Shown: in pieces, positions 52,382 to 61,221 of the stretch
How positions within the stretch are numbered: the stretch's first letter is position 1
Layout: the number at the start of each line of letters is the position of its first letter
Assembly (NCBI GenBank): GCA_023390655.1
Contig: JAEWCL010000004.1
Location: forward strand, 99,765-163,764
DNA: 64,000 nucleotides
Reading direction: 5' to 3'
Source of the DNA: Bacillota bacterium
Lineage (GTDB): Bacteria > Bacillota > Clostridia > Christensenellales > CAG-138
Notes under the pieces: generated by a model
The model's database searches: none
The model's input: the letters and a program-made list of their open reading frames with translations, nothing else
What the model was told of the DNA's origin: nothing
Made by a program: the position numbers and the translations under genes

Positions 52382-52399
52382 ATACACCCTCCCCGGCAT

Positions 52400-52430
52400 T
52401 ATACCTATACCCCCTATGGGTATAGGTATA
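52400..52430. promoter_or_regulatory. CsoR-type operator
   Basis: Perfect 13-base arms TATACCTATACCC and GGGTATAGGTATA separated by five bases, the classical GC-centred, AT-flanked CsoR/RcnR box. TATAAT (52398-52403) overlaps its edge, and a TTGACA (52453-52458) lies further upstream. Repressor binding would cover the promoter of the ATPase gene. Confidence 0.85.
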
Positions 52431-52459
52431 TTTTCTATGCGCCAGCGCTTTCTGTCAAC

Positions 52460-52491
52460 AAAAAAACAGCAGCCGCCTGTTAGGCAGCTGC
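52460..52491 (-). terminator. Second terminator between csoR and the ATPase gene
   Basis: On the minus strand GCAGCTGCC / GGCGGCTGC stem with one wobble and a five-base loop, then TG and T7. It is 55 bases from the csoR terminator and directly upstream of the ATPase promoter region. Confidence 0.8.
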
Positions 52492-52546
52492 AACTTCTGC
52501 TTCATGAAAATCATCATGCTTTCAGGGGTATTCTGATGTAAAATAG

Positions 52547-52567
52547 AAAAAACGGACGTGAACGTCC
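52547..52567 (-). terminator. Terminator of csoR
   Basis: On the minus strand GGACG, loop TTCA, CGTCC, then G and T6, starting 17 bases after the csoR stop. Confidence 0.75.
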
Positions 52568-52583
52568 CGCGAATAAGGCGCTT

Positions 52584-52856
52584 CTACAACCGCGAGAAAT
52601 GTTCCACCGCCTTTGCAAAATCGGCAATCGTTTTTTCGGCGTCCCCATGCTCAATGCCGTCGCGCACGCAATGGTTCAAATGCCCTTCGAGCACAATCTG
52701 CCCCACCTTGTGGAGTGCTGATTTTGCGGCATTGATCTGGATGAGCACATCCTCGCAGGGAACATCGTCCTCCACCATTTTATCGATCGCATTGATCTGC
52801 CCTGCAATCTTCTTGAGCCTGCGGTGCAGGTTTTCATGATCCATGCATTGTCTCAT
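52584..52856 (-). CDS. csoR: CsoR/RcnR family metal-sensing repressor
   Basis: 90 residues, all-helical. The W-X-Y-Z site residues are Cys in DDVPCEDVL, then His and Cys in EGHLNHCV, the Cu(I)-type set Cys-His-Cys. AAAGGAGGGCAACC before the ATG sets the start; an upstream in-frame GTG is part of the site. It should repress the ATPase gene through the 13-5-13 box. Confidence 0.93.
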   Translation of the reverse strand: MRQCMDHENLHRRLKKIAGQINAIDKMVEDDVPCEDVLIQINAAKSALHKVGQIVLEGHLNHCVRDGIEHGDAEKTIADFAKAVEHFSRL

Positions 52857-53019
52857 ATGGGTTGCCCTCCTTTTCGCCACGGGAATATGGATGTATGTAG
52901 TATGCTGTTTTCCCGCGTCATTGTCAACAGATTGCCATAGTTGCGGCGTTTCATCCTGTTGCTTTCCGGTTTATTGTTACGGTAATACTGAAAACTCCAA
53001 ATGGAAGGGAGCGACTGCT

Positions 53020-53361
53020 ATGAAAAAACGATGGATCACAATCAGCCTTCTCCTTGTCGCCATAGTGTTTGCCTTCGGCTGTGCGGCCACGCAGACACCC
53101 AATGCATCCGCAACGGAGACCCCCGGCCTTGTACTTACGCTCGAAGAACTGAAGCAATACAACGGCAAAGACGGGCAGCCGGCCTATGTTGCGGTGGATG
53201 GCGTGATTTATGATTTCTCCGGCCTTGCGGCATGGAAAGACGGTGAACATAACGGCTACAGTGCCGGCAATGATCTGACGGAAGTCATTAAAACCAAATC
53301 CCCCCACGGCGTTTCCAAGCTCAAAGGCGTGCCGGTTGTCGGCAAGCTTGCACAAGAGTAG
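53020..53361 (+). CDS. Cytochrome b5-like haem-binding lipoprotein
   Basis: 113 residues. The signal peptide with lipobox ending AFGC (Cys21) is followed by a short linker. The small cytochrome b5-like domain has LTLEELKQYNG, VDGVIYDFSGLAAW, GEHNGY and SPHG. The two His residues in the last motifs are the likely haem ligands. Exposed outside the membrane; 41 bases before a small membrane protein that may be its electron partner. GGAAGGGAGCG precedes the ATG. Confidence 0.88.
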   Translation: MKKRWITISLLLVAIVFAFGCAATQTPNASATETPGLVLTLEELKQYNGKDGQPAYVAVDGVIYDFSGLAAWKDGEHNGYSAGNDLTEVIKTKSPHGVSKLKGVPVVGKLAQE

Positions 53362-53402
53362 GGCCTGTACTTTCCTAATACAATGTAAGAAGAGGTGAAC
53401 GT

Positions 53403-53789
53403 ATGTATCAGGTGCTGGGGTATCTCAACATTGCGCTTCTCGTGGTCATCACTGCGCCGTATTGGCTCAAAAAGCTCAATCTCTGGCTGTTCCATTGGAA
53501 GGGAAAGGGCTTTCAGGCCACATTGAAGTTCTTACGCAAGCTGCACAAACCGTTAGGCCTTGCGCTTGTGCTTCTTGCCATCCTGCACGGTTATCTCGCG
53601 CTGGGTACATTGCGGTTGCATACCGGCAGCCTTGCGTGGATCATACTGCTGGTGACCGTAGCGTTGGGCGGGGCCTTCTACCGCCTCAAAAAAGCGCCGT
53701 TGTTCAAATGGCACAAGGCGTTTGCGCTGCTCGTTGTCCTCTTTACCGCAATTCACCTATTGGTTCCCGGTCTGCTCTCCGCCTTCTAA
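53403..53789 (+). CDS. Four-helix membrane protein, probable b-type haem redox partner
   Basis: 128 residues with four hydrophobic helices. His residues lie at membrane-suited places: LHKPLG, ILHGYL, WHKAFA and AIHLLV. The pairing recalls cytochrome b561 or ferric reductase-like domains (bis-His haem). With the lipoprotein before it, it could move electrons across the membrane. No haem site can be proven. AAGAGGTGAACGT precedes the ATG. Confidence 0.72.
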   Translation: MYQVLGYLNIALLVVITAPYWLKKLNLWLFHWKGKGFQATLKFLRKLHKPLGLALVLLAILHGYLALGTLRLHTGSLAWIILLVTVALGGAFYRLKKAPLFKWHKAFALLVVLFTAIHLLVPGLLSAF

Positions 53790-53790
53790 A

Positions 53791-54846
53791 TCAGAAGGGG
53801 TAGTGGATCTGCTCCTTGTCTTCGATACAATAGCCGTCCTCTTCAAACAGCGCAATGCAAGCTGCCGTGACCTCAGGGTCATACAGCTTGCCTGCGTTGT
53901 TTTTGATTTCCTGCAGGGCGCACCGCAACCCAAGCTGCGGCCGGTACGGCCGGTGGGACATCATGGCCTCCACCACATCCGCTACAATGATGACATGGGC
54001 TTCCGGCAAGATTTCATGCCGCAGGCGGCCGCGCGGATAGCCGGAGCCATCGCAACGCTCATGATGCTGATAGATGACCTCCGCGAAAATAGGTGGCAGC
54101 TCCACGCGCGAAATCAGTTCATACCCGCGCACGGAATGCTCCCGGATCAACGCCATTTCCATATCCGTGAGCTTTCCGGGCTTGCACAGGATTTCGCCCG
54201 GCACCATGATTTTTCCGATATCATGGAGGTAGCCGCAGATGCGTACAGCTTCCGCGACGGCGCGCTTCATCCCCATACGGTGTGCAATGGCCGCCGCAAG
54301 GTTTCCCACCCGGCGCTGGTGCCCTGCCGTATACGGATCGCGCACCTCGGTAACGGTCGCAAGCAGGGAGATGATGCTCTGCATCGCATTGGAAAGCGCC
54401 TGTGTCTTTGCCTCCACCTTTTGTTCAAGTTCCAGCTGGTAAAGCTGCGCCCGGTGTTCCAATGCCTTTTTTTCGTCCCGCAGGCGCTTGATCTCATCCG
54501 CGCGGCCAACGGCCCTTGTCAGTTCAAACTTGCTGACAGGCTTGATGAGATAATCGTTTGCCCCAGCCTGCACAGCGGTGATTGCCGTATCTACCGTAGG
54601 CTCTCCTGTCATGACAATGACCTGCGTATCCTCGGACTTCATGCGGATCTTCGTCATAAGCTCGATACCGGTCATACGCGGCATGATAATATCCGTGATG
54701 ACAATATCGTAAGCATTCGCGCTCAATATCTCGCACGCGGTGACTGCATCGGGCGCAGTATCCACTTCATATCCCGCATTGCGCAAGAAAGCGCTTAAGG
54801 TAATTCGGATGCTGTTTTCATCGTCCACAATCAATACTCTGCTCAT
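53791..54846 (-). CDS. Response regulator with HD-GYP phosphodiesterase domain
   Basis: 351 residues. A receiver domain (1-120) with the phospho-acceptor in VITDIIMPRMTG and the conserved Lys in YLIKPVSK is joined by a coiled linker to an HD-GYP domain (about 165-345) with YLHDIGK and HHERCDGSGYPRG. The domain probably hydrolyses cyclic di-GMP. It is 19 bases after the histidine kinase gene, so the two form a pair. Confidence 0.92.
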   Translation of the reverse strand: MSRVLIVDDENSIRITLSAFLRNAGYEVDTAPDAVTACEILSANAYDIVITDIIMPRMTGIELMTKIRMKSEDTQVIVMTGEPTVDTAITAVQAGANDYLIKPVSKFELTRAVGRADEIKRLRDEKKALEHRAQLYQLELEQKVEAKTQALSNAMQSIISLLATVTEVRDPYTAGHQRRVGNLAAAIAHRMGMKRAVAEAVRICGYLHDIGKIMVPGEILCKPGKLTDMEMALIREHSVRGYELISRVELPPIFAEVIYQHHERCDGSGYPRGRLRHEILPEAHVIIVADVVEAMMSHRPYRPQLGLRCALQEIKNNAGKLYDPEVTAACIALFEEDGYCIEDKEQIHYPF

Positions 54847-54865
54847 GGAATGTTCTCCCGGTCAG

Positions 54866-56938
54866 CTATTTTAGTTCCCATCCATTGTCTACAGGCAAAA
54901 TCACATGGAAGCGGCTAAATTTTCCCTCTTCAGTTTCTATTTCGAACTTTCCGTGATGATCTTTAATAATTCCGTGGCTGATTGATAGCCCAAGCCCCGT
55001 TCCGAGCTCCTTTGGTTTTGTAGAAAAGAACGGCTCAAATATTTTTTCCCGTGCGGAAGCTGGAATTCCGGTCCCGTGATCCTCTACGCTAAGGCGCACC
55101 CACCTGCGTCCCGCTTCAAAAAAGTGTACGCACCGCATGCGGATGATTTTATCCGCATCATATTCCGGATACTTTTCATTGAGGGCGTCGCGCGCGTTTG
55201 TTAAAAGATTCATCAATACCTGCTGGATCTGCTGGCTGCGGCATTTAATATCCGGCATGTTTTCCTCCAGTTGTACATCCAGCGTGATCTGATCCCGTTT
55301 GATGACCGTTTTGACCAGCGACATGGTCTGGTTGATAATATCGTATACGCTTGCATAACTGTGGGACTGCTTTTCCTGGCGGGAAAATTGCAGCAGGTTC
55401 CTTACAATTTCAGAGATGCGCCTTGTTTCGTTGAGGATTTCCTGGCTGTACTGGGCAATATCCCGGCTCTCCCCCGCGTCATCTAGAATCAGCTGCGCAT
55501 AATTCATAATGCCGTTAAGCGGATTGTTGATTTCATGGGCAACGCCGCCCGCGAGGGTGCCAATCGCCTCAAGCTTCTGCTGCTGTCGCATCTGCGCATC
55601 CATTTCGGCTTTTTTGTATTCGAGCTCCTTGCGTTCCGTAATATCCCTTACAAACACAATGGCGCTGCGGTTGCCGTCTATTTCAACGGGAACGGATTTT
55701 ACTTCCACTGCAACCTCGCTGCCGTCCATACGCAAATAAATCTCTTCAAGCGGGGGAGCCCCCTTCCCTTGCTCATTGAGGATGCGAATGCGCTCTTGCA
55801 CGATATCGCGATACTCTTCCTTGATCCGCTCAATCACGTGCGTGCCAACCAATTCTTCCTGTACGCTTGCACCGATCAACTGCAGCATTGTCTGGTTGGC
55901 ATACTGAAACTTCCCGTCTGCTTGAATAAATACGGCGTCCGGCGCGCCTTCAAGCAGCATCCGCTGCCGGGTTTCGCTTGCCTTGAGCGCATCCATGGCG
56001 ATGACTCTCTGGGTAATATCATGAACGATCGCATAGATGAGCGAATCATGCTCATACCGGATGACTCCCGCGTATACCTCCACATCCACAATTTCGCCCG
56101 TCGCCTTTTTGCTTTTTGTTTCAAAATGGGCGGTTTGGCCTGCATAAACCCCGGCGTTGAAAATGCGGAATTGCTCCGTAATTTCAGGAAACAAGTCTTG
56201 ATATCCAAACGTCTGCATGACTTCACGCGGATATGCGTAAAACCTGCACGCAGCTTCATTCGCATTCAGAAGTTTCCCTTGCTGGGGCTTTAACAGCAGG
56301 ACCACCGCATGGTTGTCCTCATAAAACGCGCGGTAAAGCTCGTTTGCTTCCGCCGCGCGCCGGTATGTTTTGCGCCATTCCAGCTGCACGGGCAGAAGCT
56401 GCGCAATAAAAACGGAAATGACGGTATGCGCCAGGAACACCAGAATGCCTGCCTCGCGGAACAATACCTGCGCGGCGTCCCATGACAGGAGCAGCCAGCA
56501 CAGCAGCGTACCCGCCTGCAACACCACGCTGAAAAGCGCAACATTGTCGATCGTCCGGCGTCTTTTCTCAGAGAACCGTTTCCTCCAGAGAAGGCCTACC
56601 AGATTGGCTGCCGCAAGAATTGCAATGCCCGGTATAGCGCCGGGCCCGCCAACCGTTATACGGTACAGCGCCATAATCACAGAAGCGGTGATGGAGACCG
56701 TGCCGCCGAAAACGGACGCAAGCACACCCACCATCACAGAACGGGCATCCAATATCACGCCGGGCAGCAGGTGGTAGCCGGAGTAAATGGTCAGTATGCC
56801 CACACCGCCGCAAAGTACGCCCATTGTCCAAAGAAACGGCAGCTTGAAGCGAACGGAGAGGGTGTAGCTGATTTCATGCACGATGCCCACCAGCAGCAGC
56901 GTGAGCAGATTGTGGCTGATTTCAACAAGGAGATCCAT
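54866..56938 (-). CDS. Sensor histidine kinase, 5TM-LYT with two PAS domains
   Basis: 690 residues. Five or six N-terminal helices of the 5TMR-LYT type (LPGVILDARSVMVGVLASVFGG) lead to two PAS domains (about 215-330 and 335-455). The HisKA phospho-acceptor is GGVAHEINNPLNGIM, and the HATPase has NLLTNARDAL, DHGTGIP and GTGLGLSI. The signal is unknown. It phosphorylates the HD-GYP response regulator downstream. The ATG after AGAGGAGCC is used; an earlier TTG is too close to that site. Confidence 0.93.
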   Translation of the reverse strand: MDLLVEISHNLLTLLLVGIVHEISYTLSVRFKLPFLWTMGVLCGGVGILTIYSGYHLLPGVILDARSVMVGVLASVFGGTVSITASVIMALYRITVGGPGAIPGIAILAAANLVGLLWRKRFSEKRRRTIDNVALFSVVLQAGTLLCWLLLSWDAAQVLFREAGILVFLAHTVISVFIAQLLPVQLEWRKTYRRAAEANELYRAFYEDNHAVVLLLKPQQGKLLNANEAACRFYAYPREVMQTFGYQDLFPEITEQFRIFNAGVYAGQTAHFETKSKKATGEIVDVEVYAGVIRYEHDSLIYAIVHDITQRVIAMDALKASETRQRMLLEGAPDAVFIQADGKFQYANQTMLQLIGASVQEELVGTHVIERIKEEYRDIVQERIRILNEQGKGAPPLEEIYLRMDGSEVAVEVKSVPVEIDGNRSAIVFVRDITERKELEYKKAEMDAQMRQQQKLEAIGTLAGGVAHEINNPLNGIMNYAQLILDDAGESRDIAQYSQEILNETRRISEIVRNLLQFSRQEKQSHSYASVYDIINQTMSLVKTVIKRDQITLDVQLEENMPDIKCRSQQIQQVLMNLLTNARDALNEKYPEYDADKIIRMRCVHFFEAGRRWVRLSVEDHGTGIPASAREKIFEPFFSTKPKELGTGLGLSISHGIIKDHHGKFEIETEEGKFSRFHVILPVDNGWELK

Positions 56939-57082
56939 AAGCAAGGCTCCTCTCTGAATTGGTTAATCCGCTTATGTAACAACAACAGATTTGTATGGTA
57001 CGTGATGACTTACTCAAAGTATATCTTTTATTTCCAGTATTGGGAAGACGTTTTGTGCATTTTGTCGAAGTTTGACTCAGGT

Positions 57083-57120
57083 AAAAACCGGAGCCTGCCG
57101 CACAACGTGCAGCAGGCTCC
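57083..57120 (-). terminator. Terminator of the purine permease gene
   Basis: On the minus strand GGAGCCTGC / GCAGGCTCC with an inner GCACGTTGTGC pairing, followed by GG and TTTTT. Confidence 0.85.
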
Positions 57121-57166
57121 TACTCTTCATTGACTATTCGGTTTTGAACATCAGGGCTGTCTCAAA

Positions 57167-58579
57167 TTACAATTTGAGAATCGCCAACGCGACAAAGTAC
57201 ACAACAAACAGGATGGTGAAGACATACAGCAGCGGATGGACTTCCTTTGCCTTACCGCGCACAAGCTTGGTGAGCACATAGAAGATGAAGCCTGCGGCAA
57301 TGCCGTTGGAAATGCTGTAGGTCAGTGGCATGATGATGAGCGTCATGAACGCGGGCAGCGCTTCTTCAAAGTCTTCCCAGTTGATCTTCCGGAGAGAATC
57401 CGCCATCAGAACACCCACGATAATAAGCGCGGGCGCAGTCGCGGCGGTGGTCACCATACCGGCAACGGGAGCGAGGAAGAGGCACAGCAGGAACAGGATG
57501 GCCGTCACAACAGAGGTCAGGCCGGTCTTGCCGCCTTCGCTGATGCCAGCAGCGGATTCCACGTAGGTGGTGGTATTGCTCGTGCCAATCAGGGCGCCGA
57601 CCGAGGTTGCGATAGAGTCTGCAAAGAGCGCCTTATCCATCTTGGATTTGAAGCCCTTGCCGGAGAAGAGGGCCGCTTCGTCCGCCGCATCGAAGATGCC
57701 GGCCTTGCGCCCGGTGCCGATGAACGTGCCGATGGTGTCAAACGTATCCGTCAGCGAGAATGCAAATACCGTTACGATGACCACAATAATCTTCGTAGGA
57801 TCTGCAAACAGGCCTGGGAAGTCAAGCTGGAACGCCGTCTTCGAAACATCGCTTACAGCCATGGCTGCAGAGGGATCATATTTGGTAACGCCCAGCGGGA
57901 TACCGATCAGCGTCGTGAGGATGATACCGATCAGGATCGCGCCCTTGACCTTGCGTACCATCAGAATGGCGGTGACGACAAGACCAATGATCGCCATCAG
58001 GGCGTGCGGACTAAGCGCGAAGTTTACAAGCGCGGGGATCGCGCCGCCGTTTGCAACAACCGTGCCGCCTGCTGCGGAAGGGTCGTTGACGATGTTCCAA
58101 GGGTCGATGGTGAACTTGATGATGTTGGCGTCTTTGAGACCGATGTAGGCGATAAAGAGGCCGATGCCAGCGCCGATGGCGAGCTGGAGGGATTCCGGAA
58201 TGGACTTGATGATGGATTTACGTACCTTGGTGACGGTAATGAGAATATTGATGATACCGCAGATAAATACCATGGCGAGCGCTTGCTGCCAGGTAAATCC
58301 AAGCGCGAAGCAAACCGTGTAGGTAAAGAACGCATTAAGGCCCATGCCCGGCGCCAGCGCATAAGGCACATTGGCGACAAAGCCCATGACAAGGGTACCG
58401 ATCGCGGTAGCGAGAATGGTGGCGACAAAGATACCGCCCTTGTCAAACCCGGGAACCGCACTGAGGATGGCAGGATTTACGAAGATGATATAGGCCATGG
58501 TGAAAAACGTGGTAATCCCTGCAATGATTTCTGTTCTGGCATTGCTGCCGGACGCTTTGAGCTTGAACAGCTTTTCCAT
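57167..58579 (-). CDS. NCS2 family purine permease (AzgA/PbuG type)
   Basis: 470 residues with about 12-14 hydrophobic segments. The family marks are GMGLNAFFTYTVCF, FSLTDTFDTIGT and NTTTYVESAAGI. It takes up hypoxanthine, guanine or adenine with protons. CTAGGAGGG precedes the ATG. No purine riboswitch was seen in the 80 bases upstream. The open frame on the other strand is a shadow. Confidence 0.93.
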   Translation of the reverse strand: MEKLFKLKASGSNARTEIIAGITTFFTMAYIIFVNPAILSAVPGFDKGGIFVATILATAIGTLVMGFVANVPYALAPGMGLNAFFTYTVCFALGFTWQQALAMVFICGIINILITVTKVRKSIIKSIPESLQLAIGAGIGLFIAYIGLKDANIIKFTIDPWNIVNDPSAAGGTVVANGGAIPALVNFALSPHALMAIIGLVVTAILMVRKVKGAILIGIILTTLIGIPLGVTKYDPSAAMAVSDVSKTAFQLDFPGLFADPTKIIVVIVTVFAFSLTDTFDTIGTFIGTGRKAGIFDAADEAALFSGKGFKSKMDKALFADSIATSVGALIGTSNTTTYVESAAGISEGGKTGLTSVVTAILFLLCLFLAPVAGMVTTAATAPALIIVGVLMADSLRKINWEDFEEALPAFMTLIIMPLTYSISNGIAAGFIFYVLTKLVRGKAKEVHPLLYVFTILFVVYFVALAILKL

Positions 58580-58631
58580 AACAACCCTCCTAGAATGATT
58601 TCTTAACAATTGTATCACATTGTGTTCAAAA

Positions 58632-59198
58632 TTACAGTATAACAATTTTCAATATGTTCACATGTGAAAACAATATATGGAAAAACGAAGCGGCCCGGCG
58701 CAGCGGCAGGAAGAACAGAAATAGGCAAACACGGATACCACTTTGTTTTTTCAATATCTTCGGGTGAAACGTCTGTTGGGCTGTGCCCGGTTCCTGATAC
58801 TCACTCATAGAAAAACCTCCTGTACTGTTTTCGGCCCGCAGCCGTTTTAGATGCTTCACTCGGTCTCGCTTTTTGTAAGGGATATCAGCAGCGTGGTTGC
58901 CCGCTGTCATAAGTAAGGCTGATTGCCGCGTTTTTTTATTGGAGCCGCCGTAAGAAAGCGTGCCGTCCGATTTATAAGAATAAGTGTCTTCGGGAAATTG
59001 GTTTTGAACCGTTTCCGCATACGAAGAATAATCGGCCTTTTTGACCTCCGCCAGAGAAATCAAAATGTAGGTCTCGCTGTACAGCGTGCTTTTAATTTTG
59101 AATGCGGCGCATACCCGCCCAATCAATCCGCCTTTCGCATGGATATCCGGGTTTTCCGCATACCAGCCTCCCCCTTTCCTATACTCGGTCCGTACCAT
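58632..59198 (-). CDS. Hypothetical protein of 188 residues
   Basis: The ATG follows GGAAAAGAGG. No family is recognised. The middle is Lys/Arg-rich, and the C-terminal third (LFLFFLPLRRAASFFHILF) is hydrophobic. A second in-frame ATG at 58808 has a stronger site (ACAGGAGG) and would give a 58-residue membrane peptide, so either two proteins or a fused or decayed gene are possible. It fills the otherwise empty 690 bases between the permease and the uvrC terminator. Confidence 0.4.
   Translation of the reverse strand: MVRTEYRKGGGWYAENPDIHAKGGLIGRVCAAFKIKSTLYSETYILISLAEVKKADYSSYAETVQNQFPEDTYSYKSDGTLSYGGSNKKTRQSALLMTAGNHAADIPYKKRDRVKHLKRLRAENSTGGFSMSEYQEPGTAQQTFHPKILKKQSGIRVCLFLFFLPLRRAASFFHILFSHVNILKIVIL
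58657..58668. repeat. Palindrome upstream of the purine permease gene
   Basis: TTCACATGTGAA, a perfect 12-base palindrome. A TATACT (minus strand, 58636-58641) lies just downstream, without a good -35, so the palindrome could be an activator or repressor site for the permease. Confidence 0.45.
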
Positions 59199-59267
59199 GC
59201 CTCTTTTCCTTCAAATTCTGCATCGTTTCCCCTCCACCGTCTATTCATTAGCTCGCACAAGTGCAGC

Positions 59268-59300
59268 AAAAAAGCCTATCATTAGTTCTAATGATAGGCT
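59268..59300 (-). terminator. Terminator of uvrC
   Basis: Perfect 13-base stem AGCCTATCATTAG / CTAATGATAGGCT. On the minus strand it is followed by T5, about 30 bases past the uvrC stop. It may also act on plus-strand transcripts. Confidence 0.88.
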
Positions 59301-59331
59301 TTTAAACTTTGAAGAAAGGCCCGGTTATACG

Positions 59332-61221
59332 CTAGATTGTGTCACCTGTCTCCCCATCCCGCTGCGGTTCCGTAGCGGGAGCGGGGTGAAAGAACGCGTA
59401 TACCGCCTGCGCCGTCCGTTTGTCGATCCCCGGCAAGGCCGAAAGCGTTTCCAGCTCTGCCGCGCGGATCGCATCGAAGGTAGGGAACGCGTCAAATAAA
59501 ATACGCTTCCTTTTATGTCCCACGCCGGGGATTTCATCGAGCCTCGAATAGAGTGCGTTTTTGCCGCGCAGGCTCCGGTGGTATGTGATGGCAAAGCGGT
59601 GCGCCTCATCCCTTAGACGCTGCAACACATGCAACGCGGGGCTGTTGCGGTCAAGGGAGAGCGGCTCCGGCTGGTCGGGAAAATAAATGCGCTCCGTCAA
59701 TTCCGCGAGGCCTATCGTATTGATATGCGTCAGATCATGATCCGCCAGAACGTCAAGCGCCACATCGAGCTGCCCGCGCCCGCCATCGATCACCAGAAGG
59801 TCCGGCAGCTGCATGAACCGGTCGTCCTGCTCCTTTGCGCGCGCGAAGCGCCGGGAAAGCGCCTCCCGCATGGCGGCGTAATCGTCACCGCCCGTAGGCG
59901 TCTTGATTCGGAACCGCCGGTATTCCGAGGGCGCGGGCGCGCCGTTTAAAAACACCACCATGGAGGAAACCGTGTCCCTGCCCTGAATATGCGAGTTATC
60001 AAAGCACTCCATCCGCTGGGGCATTACCTCAAGTCCAAGCGCTTCCGCAAGCGCCGCAAGCGCCCCTTCCCCGCGTTCCCACGCCCGCTGCCGAAGCTTC
60101 TTTTCTTTTTGCAGGAGGTCCAGCCCGTTTCGGGCGGCAAGCTCTACTAGGCTTCTTTTCTCACCGCGCTGCGGAACCGTCAGGCGCACGCGCCTGCCCC
60201 GCCGCTCCGTGAGCCACAGCTCGATCGCCTCGGTATCCGCTGCAGGTTCATATAGAAGGATTTCCGGCGGAAGCGCGCTTGCATCCGCATAATATTGCTT
60301 CAAAAACGCCGCCATGGTTTCTCCTGCGGCCTCTTCTCCCGCCTCTTCCTGCGCGTTTTCGATGCGGAAGTTTTCCGTGCCCACCACCTTGCCGCCGCGG
60401 ACAAACACGGCGAATACAAGCGTCTCGCCCTCAAAGGCGGAAAGCGCAAACACATCCTGCTCCACGCCTTTGGCCGCAATGGCGTGCTGTTTTTCCCCCA
60501 AAGCATTGATGGCCTGGATGCGGTCGCGCAACTGCGCGGCGCGTTCAAATTCCATCGCTTCGGACGCTGCAAGCATCTGTTCCTGAAGCGCGCGCACCAC
60601 GGGTTCCGTATGCCCTTCCAAAAAAGAAGACACCTGCTCAAGCAGTTTATGGTATTCTTCGCGCGGAATGTTGCCCGAACAGGGCGCGCAGCATTTTCCC
60701 ACATGGTACATCAGGCACGGGCGTTCGTGCCGCGCAATCGCCTTATGCAAATCCTTCTTGCAATGGCGTACCGGAAAATGCTCATACACCACATTGAGCG
60801 CTTCGCGCAGCGCAATGCTCGAAAGATACGGCCCCAAATACTTTGCGCCGTCCTTTGCAACGCGCCGCACCACCTCGATGCGCGGAAAATCCTGCCTCAG
60901 GTCGATGCGTACATACGGGAAATGCTTGTCATCCTTCAGAAGGATATTGTAGCGCGGCTGGAACTGCTTGATGAGATTGCTTTCGAGCGTAAGCGCTTCC
61001 GTCTCATTGGACGTGAGTATGGTTTCAAAATCCTCGATATGCGAAACCATGGCAAGCACCTTGGGCGCATGGTTTTTGGAGGACTGGAAATACTGCCGTA
61101 CGCGGTTCTTCAGCGACACCGCCTTGCCGACATAGATTACCGTGCCGGTCTTATCCTTCATCTGATAGACGCCCGGCGTACCCGGCAATAGTTTTAATTT
61201 TTCTTCAATCCGTTCGTTCAT
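59332..61221 (-). CDS. uvrC: Excinuclease ABC subunit C
   Basis: 629 residues. The N-terminal GIY-YIG nuclease domain (GVYQMKDKTGTVIYVGKA, residues 17-34) is followed by a Cys cluster CLMYHVGKCCAPC, the UVR motif and the RNase H-like C nuclease (CFDNSHIQG, DLLVIDGGRGQL). C-terminal helix-hairpin-helix repeats end the protein. It makes both incisions of nucleotide excision repair. The ATG overlaps the preceding gene stop as ATGA. Confidence 0.96.
   Translation of the reverse strand: MNERIEEKLKLLPGTPGVYQMKDKTGTVIYVGKAVSLKNRVRQYFQSSKNHAPKVLAMVSHIEDFETILTSNETEALTLESNLIKQFQPRYNILLKDDKHFPYVRIDLRQDFPRIEVVRRVAKDGAKYLGPYLSSIALREALNVVYEHFPVRHCKKDLHKAIARHERPCLMYHVGKCCAPCSGNIPREEYHKLLEQVSSFLEGHTEPVVRALQEQMLAASEAMEFERAAQLRDRIQAINALGEKQHAIAAKGVEQDVFALSAFEGETLVFAVFVRGGKVVGTENFRIENAQEEAGEEAAGETMAAFLKQYYADASALPPEILLYEPAADTEAIELWLTERRGRRVRLTVPQRGEKRSLVELAARNGLDLLQKEKKLRQRAWERGEGALAALAEALGLEVMPQRMECFDNSHIQGRDTVSSMVVFLNGAPAPSEYRRFRIKTPTGGDDYAAMREALSRRFARAKEQDDRFMQLPDLLVIDGGRGQLDVALDVLADHDLTHINTIGLAELTERIYFPDQPEPLSLDRNSPALHVLQRLRDEAHRFAITYHRSLRGKNALYSRLDEIPGVGHKRKRILFDAFPTFDAIRAAELETLSALPGIDKRTAQAVYAFFHPAPATEPQRDGETGDTI

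Noticed and set aside
57236..58606. Long open frame opposite the purine permease
   Set aside because: Antisense to a well-conserved NCS2 gene, Arg/Asp/Gly-rich without any domain, no start signal.
58580..58660. Purine riboswitch before the NCS2 permease
   Set aside because: The leader is only about 50 bases from the likely -10 to the start, too short, and the conserved riboswitch core is absent.
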